From contig CAYUHZ010000015.1 of assembly GCA_964444625.1 (NCBI GenBank), positions 1-18,535 on the forward strand: a stretch of 18,535 bases of DNA, written 5' to 3'. The stretch is from CAYUHZ01 sp964444625 (GTDB lineage Bacteria; Patescibacteriota; Patescibacteriia; Patescibacteriales; GWC2-42-12). Under the pieces are notes generated by a model. That model did not search any database. It worked only from the letters and a program-made list of their open reading frames with translations, and was not told the origin of the DNA. The position numbers and the translations under genes were made by a program. Below are positions 14,716 to 18,535 of the stretch, one piece after another. Numbering within the stretch: the first letter of the stretch is position 1; each line of letters starts with the position of its first letter.

Positions 14716-16389
14716 ATGGATAAAAAGATTAAAAAAATTAACCTTCTGGACGGTATTCGTCAACTGGATAAAAACATAGATTCAGACGATGACGGATTGA
14801 GCGATTGCCAGGAAATGAAAATATACGGCACCGATCCCAATAATTCCGATACCGATAATGACGGAGTTAGCGATGGCTTGGAGGTAGCGATTGGCAAAAA
14901 TCCCGCTGGGATAGGAATGCTAAAATATTATTTCGTTCCTTATGAGGGTAATGATTTTAAGCCACATATTCTTCATCCCCATCGGTTAGCTTTTCACGCT
15001 TTGACGGCTGTACTAATCAAACTGTTGGTGGTCGCTTGGGCTTTGACTTTTCCCATCGAGGCTTGGTTAACCCCACTGAGCTTAGGAGAGCAAGCTCAAA
15101 AAATAATTTCTTTAACAAATGATTTAAGGAAACGTTTTGGGTTGGATGTTTTAGTAGAAGATCGGAATTTGGCTTTAATCGCTAATGCAAAAGCCGAAGA
15201 TATGCTATATCAGCAATATTTTGATCATGTAAGTCCGACTGGCAAAAAGTTAGCTGATTGGTTGAAGAGTTTTGGTTATAATTATTCAATTGCCGGAGAA
15301 AATTTAGCTATTGGTTATGATGAGCCAGAAGCGGTTGTTGGGGCTTGGCAAAAAAGCCGAACCCACTATGCTAACTTGACTGACCCCGATTTTAGCCGGA
15401 TCGGAGTAGGCATGGTTGCTGGAGATTATAAGCAATCACAAACTGTTTTTATCGCCCAATTATTTGCCAATCCGCCATTGGTGGTAAAAACTGCCAGTGC
15501 GAAAACCTCACCAGAAAGCCAGGAGGACATTGCCTTGGCAAGCCAAATCGCAACTAGCTACTCCCATTCCGCCACAATAGCGTTAAATAACGATCAACCG
15601 CTCGATCATCCGGCTTTGCTTTGGCCGCCAGACAAATTTCTTACCAAGGAAAAATTGGTCAAGTTCAAAATATACGCGCCTCAAGCGGAAACTGCCTCTT
15701 TTTTTCTTGATGGTCAGAAAATAGACCAGCAACCGGTAGTTGGCGATATCGCTTTTTTCGATCTCGCGCCTGATGAAGGATCGCATCGTTTAATGCTCAA
15801 AAGCCAGAGAGGGGGACAATCTGCCGATTCCATTGTTTATTCTTTTTTAGTTGACAGAACGCCTCCTGTCGTTGACGTTCAGAAAACTAAATTTGAGATT
15901 ATTGCTGTTAATAGTGGAGCGTTGGAAATGATTAAAGTTACCGCTTTCTTGAGCGCCGATGCTAACAAGGCAACTGTGCTTCAGGGAAATAATTTTTTGC
16001 AATTACATCCGGATGATAGCCAGCCCTATAAATGGAGCGGTCAATTAGTTATAGATCGCAATAAATCAAAAGATCAAACTATTTCAGTAATGCCGACATT
16101 GTTTACTGAAGACTTTGCCGGAAATAGCATGAAAACCGCTATTAATTGGGATAATATTAGAATATTTGAACCTTCTCCGATAGTTCAATACTTTTTTATT
16201 AAAAACCACCAGCCCGCAGTTTTAAAAAGTTTGTTTGATTTCAGTTCTTATTATTATCGTTTTATTTTAACTCTTGCCATATTTTCTTTGTTATTGAATG
16301 TTTTTATCCAAATCAGAAAACAACATCCCCGCATAATTCTTTCTTCTTGCGGATTGATTGTGCTTCTGGCGGCGCTTTTGCTAACTTAA
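14716..16389 (+). CDS. Membrane protein with TSP3 calcium repeats, CAP (SCP/PR-1) domain and C-terminal membrane helices
   Basis: 557 residues. Residues 22-62 contain two thrombospondin type-3-like calcium motifs ('DSDDDGLSDCQEM', 'NNSDTDNDGVSDGLEVA'). A hydrophobic helix follows at about 91-118. Residues about 128-244 are a CAP domain: 'ISLTNDLRKRFGLDVL', 'YFDHVSPTGKKLADWL' (H161), 'IAGENLAIGY' (E185), 'AWQKSRTHYANLTDPDF' (H207) and 'IGVGMVAGDY', with the His/Glu cavity residues of the family. Residues about 280-380 look like an Ig-like beta domain ending 'YSFLVDRTPPVVDV'. Two more helices (about 512-531 and 540-557) flank a basic loop 'QIRKQHPR'. There is no cleavable signal peptide, and the calcium module precedes the first helix, an unusual order. 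Bacterial CAP proteins are mostly of unknown activity. It has its own promoter and a good ribosome binding site. Confidence 0.88.
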   Translation: MDKKIKKINLLDGIRQLDKNIDSDDDGLSDCQEMKIYGTDPNNSDTDNDGVSDGLEVAIGKNPAGIGMLKYYFVPYEGNDFKPHILHPHRLAFHALTAVLIKLLVVAWALTFPIEAWLTPLSLGEQAQKIISLTNDLRKRFGLDVLVEDRNLALIANAKAEDMLYQQYFDHVSPTGKKLADWLKSFGYNYSIAGENLAIGYDEPEAVVGAWQKSRTHYANLTDPDFSRIGVGMVAGDYKQSQTVFIAQLFANPPLVVKTASAKTSPESQEDIALASQIATSYSHSATIALNNDQPLDHPALLWPPDKFLTKEKLVKFKIYAPQAETASFFLDGQKIDQQPVVGDIAFFDLAPDEGSHRLMLKSQRGGQSADSIVYSFLVDRTPPVVDVQKTKFEIIAVNSGALEMIKVTAFLSADANKATVLQGNNFLQLHPDDSQPYKWSGQLVIDRNKSKDQTISVMPTLFTEDFAGNSMKTAINWDNIRIFEPSPIVQYFFIKNHQPAVLKSLFDFSSYYYRFILTLAIFSLLLNVFIQIRKQHPRIILSSCGLIVLLAALLLT

Positions 16390-16469
16390 TATTGTATGTC
16401 TTTGCTAACACAGATTAAAAAATATATATCGGTCTTAACCCAAATTGTCATTATTATTAAAATATCATT

Positions 16470-17024
16470 ATGGCAAATATTATCATCAATGCCGCGGTTA
16501 CGACTTTGCTTGTTTTCTTTGGCTATGTTTTTATCAACCGGTCAATAGAAAGGAAATTGGCGGAACCATCCAATCCGCTTGATATAAAATCGCAAAACAC
16601 AGGCGCTATTTCTCTGGATGAAAACAATATCGCGCCACCTAATGGAAATCAAGCCCTTTCCGTTTTGCAAAAATACGCGACTTCTGACAGCTCTTTTAAG
16701 CTAGTATTTGTTGATGGATTTATTGAATCGGCAAATAATGGCGTTATCAGTTTTATGGTTTCCAGCATAAACGGCGATAAAAATATCGGAGAGAAGGATG
16801 TTAGAATTATGAACATCACGGACGATATTAAAATTTTCAGCCTTCGGGCAAGCGGCGATGAACAAAAGCCATACATTCGGACCGAAGCCGCGAAAAGCGA
16901 TTTAAAACCCAAGCAAAAAATAAGCGTTTTAATTGATTCAAAGCTTATCCCAAGTTCGGAAATTTTTCCATTAATTATTAATATCGTTCCCGAGGATTAT
17001 GTTGGCAAATATAAAGAAAAATAA
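16470..17024 (+). CDS. Small membrane-anchored protein of unknown function
   Basis: 184 residues; not recognised. An N-terminal hydrophobic helix (about 4-22, 'IIINAAVTTLLVFFGYVFI') is followed by 'NRSIERK', giving a single-pass anchor with the rest probably outside. A linker rich in Asn, Pro and Ser (about 32-65) leads to a compact domain: 'KLVFVDGFIESANNGVISFM', 'DVRIMNITDDIKIFSL' and 'LKPKQKISVLIDSKL'. This beta pattern, with a 'GFIES..NGVISF' opening and a 'DLKPKQKISVLID' close, faintly resembles DUF5666-type OB-like domains, but the likeness is too weak to name. It lies 80 bp after the TSP3-CAP gene with no clear terminator or strong promoter between, so they may share a transcript. A terminator about 90 bp after its stop ends the unit. 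Confidence 0.7.
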   Translation: MANIIINAAVTTLLVFFGYVFINRSIERKLAEPSNPLDIKSQNTGAISLDENNIAPPNGNQALSVLQKYATSDSSFKLVFVDGFIESANNGVISFMVSSINGDKNIGEKDVRIMNITDDIKIFSLRASGDEQKPYIRTEAAKSDLKPKQKISVLIDSKLIPSSEIFPLIINIVPEDYVGKYKEK

Positions 17025-17116
17025 GGTTAAACATTTTATTATATCCGCTATTCTTTGGCAATAATCTAAGATTATAGTTTATTATTTCATATATTAGCTA
17101 ATATTAAATAAAAAAT

Positions 17117-17147
17117 CAAAGCAGTTTAACAAGCTGGCTTTGTTTTT
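17117..17147 (+). terminator. Intrinsic terminator after the membrane-anchored unknown gene
   Basis: CAAAGC-AG (17117-17124) pairs with CT-G-GCTTTG (17134-17142) with one bulged G and a 9-base loop, followed by TTTTT (17143-17147). A run of A just upstream could extend the stem into the T-run. The rest of the 207-bp gap holds only AT-rich sequence and the next promoter. Confidence 0.6.
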
Positions 17148-17162
17148 ATGATGGGAAGCTAA

Positions 17163-17176
17163 CTATTGACAAATAG
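17163..17176. repeat. Inverted repeat overlapping the -35 of the Cys6 protein promoter
   Basis: CTATT, GACA, AATAG is a 5-bp inverted repeat that overlaps the -35 hexamer TTGACA. An outer AGCTA (17157-17161)/TAGCT (17174-17178) pair allows an alternative pairing. It could be a small operator, but it is short and AT-rich. Confidence 0.3.
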
Positions 17177-17193
17177 CTTGGATAAGGTAAGAT
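17166..17193 (+). promoter_or_regulatory. Promoter of the Cys6/TSP3 secreted protein gene
   Basis: A perfect TTGACA (17166-17171) is followed after 16 bp by TAAGAT (17188-17193), four matches of six. The leader would be about 32 nt to the ATG at 17232. No Shine-Dalgarno site is evident. Confidence 0.55.
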
Positions 17194-17231
17194 ATTAAAT
17201 CATTAATTTTGCCGTCCCCAAATACATAAAT

Positions 17232-17954
17232 ATGAAAAAAATTATCGTTATCGTTGCCATAGCCATCTTATTTGGCTTGATGGCTTGGCCGGTCAGCGCG
17301 GTTGGCGATTATTATTCAGCTTGGCCTCAAAAAAATTGCGCCGCTAGCTCCTGTTGCTGCTGTTGTTGTTCTCCAACCGACGTTGCCCGAGTAACTTCAA
17401 CTATCACTGACGCGGATTTTTACCAAGATTACAAAGGGAAAATCGTAACGCTTAACCAAAAAACCGGCGAGTCGTATTTTATCGATCCGGAAAAAAAGAC
17501 CGCCCACTATTTGGAAGATTATTCAGCCGCCTATAGTTTTTTCTTTGCCAGAGGCTTGTCAATGAGCAGGGCAAATTTAGCTAAAATGCAACTTGGTTTA
17601 TTGCCGGCATCAGGCGATGATAATGATCGAGACGGATTGTCAGACAAACTGGAGATAGCGCTTGGCACCAACAAACTAAACTTTAATTCCGATAAAGATG
17701 TTTACAGCGACAAGGTTGAACTGGTAAACGGCTATAACCCCAGCGGACCGGGAAAAATTAGCTTTGACCGCGCTTTCACCTATCGGCAAGCCGGAAAGTT
17801 TTATCTTGAACCAGCGGTATACGGCGCCGTTTGGCATGTTAATCCGCGTGACGGCAAACGTTATTTCATCGCTAATCAATATGATGCCCTGAGCTTGATC
17901 AAACAAGCCGGCATTCCGATTTCAGCCAGCAAGTTCAGAGCTTATATTGATTAA
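17232..17954 (+). CDS. Secreted protein with six-cysteine run, TSP3 calcium motif and two WYVNP-like repeats
   Basis: 240 residues. A signal peptide (1-23, cleavage likely after 'VSA') exports it. C36 and then six consecutive cysteines, C41-C46, follow in the mature N-terminus. Residues about 67-119 ('KGKIVTLNQKTGESYFI' to 'ARGLSMSRANLAKM') and about 193-236 ('EPAVYGAVWHVNPRDGKRYF' to 'IPISASKF') are two diverged copies of a module resembling the 'WYVNP.DG.RYY...DA..L....GI..' repeat of Patescibacteria surface proteins. Between them, residues 129-173 carry a TSP3-like calcium stretch: 'DDNDRDGLSDKLEIALGT' is canonical, while 'NSDKDVYSDKVELVNGYNP' has V where glycine is usual. There is no lipobox, so it is not a lipoprotein. 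It stands alone between its own promoter and a strong terminator. Likely a secreted or surface protein; activity unknown. Confidence 0.85.
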   Translation: MKKIIVIVAIAILFGLMAWPVSAVGDYYSAWPQKNCAASSCCCCCCSPTDVARVTSTITDADFYQDYKGKIVTLNQKTGESYFIDPEKKTAHYLEDYSAAYSFFFARGLSMSRANLAKMQLGLLPASGDDNDRDGLSDKLEIALGTNKLNFNSDKDVYSDKVELVNGYNPSGPGKISFDRAFTYRQAGKFYLEPAVYGAVWHVNPRDGKRYFIANQYDALSLIKQAGIPISASKFRAYID

Positions 17955-17974
17955 CTTCAAATTATCAAACCACC

Positions 17975-18011
17975 AATTGTCCCGGCCATGTTTGGTCGGG
18001 GCAATTTTTTT
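17975..18011 (+). terminator. Strong intrinsic terminator after the Cys6 protein gene
   Basis: A 13-bp stem (17975-17987 with 17994-18006), containing two G-U wobbles and a G-C rich centre, closes a 6-base loop and runs into seven T (18005-18011). It is 20 bp after the stop codon and is the strongest terminator in the window. Confidence 0.88.
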
Positions 18012-18066
18012 GCCAAACTTGTCGAGGAAGTTTTTAAGATATTTATCAGAAAACCAGTTGGCGGGG

Positions 18067-18095
18067 TTTACTATTTGTTAGTTTTTTGTTAATAT
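18067..18095 (+). promoter_or_regulatory. Promoter of the small winged-helix-like gene
   Basis: TTTACT (18067-18072), 17 bp ending in TGT, then TAATAT (18090-18095) form a -35 with extended -10. The distance from -10 to ATG equals that of the protease gene at 13343. The leader would be about 12 nt with no Shine-Dalgarno site. Confidence 0.5.
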
Positions 18096-18113
18096 TTAAT
18101 AAAATACCGCCCT

Positions 18114-18416
18114 ATGAAGTTTTCCGAATTGCAAAAATACGTTTTAATCAATTGTTATCTTGCCCATCCTCAAGCCAGGCGGAAGGAATATTTTTTTAAT
18201 TTTTATAACCGTGATAACACGATAAAAAACAGGAAGATTGTCCAAGATATTATCCACAATTCTCTAGAGAGTCTAGTTAGAAGAGATTTGTTGGTTGCTT
18301 GGGGCAAGAAAACCTCCAAGAAATGGTTTATTGAGAAAGTCCAATTGACTATTGGCGGAGGCAAAATTGCCCGCGGCTTAGTTGCCGGCAGGCAGAAAAA
18401 ATTGCCGATAAAATAA
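18114..18416 (+). CDS. Small basic protein, possible winged-helix DNA-binding protein
   Basis: 100 residues, strongly basic. Its pattern, an N-terminal helix 'FSELQKYVLINCYLA', a second helical stretch 'RKIVQDIIHNSLESLVRRDLLVAWG', then a turn and strand 'KKTSKKWFIEKVQLTIGGGKIARGL', fits a winged-helix fold of the kind seen in MarR-like or PadR-like regulators ('L..L...GL...G......W.I..V.LT..G...'). No specific family is certain. Similar small proteins occur in Patescibacteria, usually annotated as hypothetical (from memory, not checked). It precedes a DUF5671-like membrane protein by 36 bp and is probably co-transcribed with it. A transcription regulator role is inference; it could also be an RNA-binding protein. 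Confidence 0.7.
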   Translation: MKFSELQKYVLINCYLAHPQARRKEYFFNFYNRDNTIKNRKIVQDIIHNSLESLVRRDLLVAWGKKTSKKWFIEKVQLTIGGGKIARGLVAGRQKKLPIK

Positions 18417-18425
18417 TTAATAATT

Positions 18426-18441
18426 GGCGCAGGGAGGCGCC
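18426..18441 (+). other. GC-rich hairpin between the winged-helix gene and the DUF5671-like gene
   Basis: GGCGC (18426-18430) pairs with GCGCC (18437-18441) around the loop AGGGAG. The loop plus the first stem base spell AGGGAGG, a strong Shine-Dalgarno-like string 15 bases before the ATG at 18453. No T-run follows, so it is not a terminator. It may hold the ribosome site in a loop or bring it nearer to the start. Confidence 0.4.
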
Positions 18442-18452
18442 TTAATAATAAC

Positions 18453-18535
18453 ATGGAACAACAAAACGCCAAGTTTTCATTTTTCTATCTGCTGTCCTTG
18501 GTCGGTTTGATTTTTACCGCCCTGGGCGTTGGCAT
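18453..18535 (+). CDS. DUF5671-like membrane protein, N-terminal fragment
   Basis: Only 27 complete codons are inside the window, starting at ATG 18453: 'MEQQNAKFSFFYLLSLVGLI' and then 'FTALGVG'. The phenylalanine-rich start running into a transmembrane helix is characteristic of DUF5671 proteins (multi-pass membrane proteins, often encoded in Patescibacteria). The frame stays open to the edge. With only the first helix visible the family call is tentative; it is certainly an integral membrane protein start. Confidence 0.6.
   Translation, partial: MEQQNAKFSFFYLLSLVGLIFTALGVG

Noticed and set aside
17061..17075. ATAATCT-A-AGATTAT palindrome as a terminator or operator
   Set aside because: A one-base loop cannot close as a hairpin, there is no T-run, and such AT-rich palindromes are expected by chance in a region this AT-rich.
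17301..17369. Lipoprotein signal with one of the cysteines as the lipid attachment site
   Set aside because: No L-x-x-C lipobox precedes C36 or C41; the sequence before them fits a standard signal peptidase I site ('VSA').

Overview
The window looks like chromosome from a Candidate Phyla Radiation bacterium (Patescibacteria, most like the Parcubacteria/Falkowbacteria type). This is inferred from gene content: many small GT2 glycosyltransferases, a PEGA plus beta-propeller membrane protein, a CAP-domain protein with thrombospondin type-3 (TSP3) calcium repeats, a secreted protein with repeats resembling the 'WYVNP.DG.RYY' type, and a DUF5671-like protein at the right edge. AT-rich intergenic DNA and the near absence of Shine-Dalgarno sites fit this. 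TGA is a normal stop (the ATGA overlaps at 625-628 and 3972-3975), so the recoded SR1/Gracilibacteria lineages are unlikely. No tRNA, rRNA, CRISPR array, insertion sequence or phage gene was seen.

Layout. (1) Positions 2-6445, plus strand: six almost touching genes (4-bp overlaps or 1-6 bp gaps) that alternate GT2 glycosyltransferases with SAM methyltransferases. The centrepiece is a 773-residue protein joining a class I methyltransferase to a B12-binding-type radical SAM enzyme. (2) 6446-7372, minus strand: a NAPE-PLD/UlaG-like metallo-beta-lactamase-fold hydrolase, convergent with the operon with its stop codon directly abutting. (3) 7545-9434, plus: two more GT2 enzymes behind their own promoter. 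(4) 9559-10431, plus: galU, supplying UDP-glucose, ended by a hairpin usable in both directions. (5) 10484-13126, minus: murA followed by a PEGA-domain membrane protein, probably one transcript. (6) 13343-18535, plus: separately promoted envelope genes. These are a carboxy-terminal processing protease, a TSP3-CAP membrane protein, a small membrane-anchored unknown, a secreted Cys6/TSP3/WYVNP-like protein, a small possible winged-helix protein, and the start of a DUF5671-like membrane protein.

How it fits together. Almost every recognisable gene serves the cell envelope. MurA starts peptidoglycan precursor synthesis, GalU makes an activated sugar, and the GT2 enzymes and methyltransferases probably assemble and decorate a surface glycan. 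The right-hand genes encode surface or secreted proteins, two of which carry calcium-binding repeats. Promoters in the right two thirds repeatedly use an extended -10 element (TGn followed by a TATAAT-like hexamer), and three intrinsic terminators separate the right-hand genes.

The most novel items are the methyltransferase/B12 radical SAM fusion inside a glycan operon, the run of six cysteines in a secreted protein, and the TSP3 module placed before the first membrane segment of the CAP protein. Function assignments are by family only; no database search was possible.
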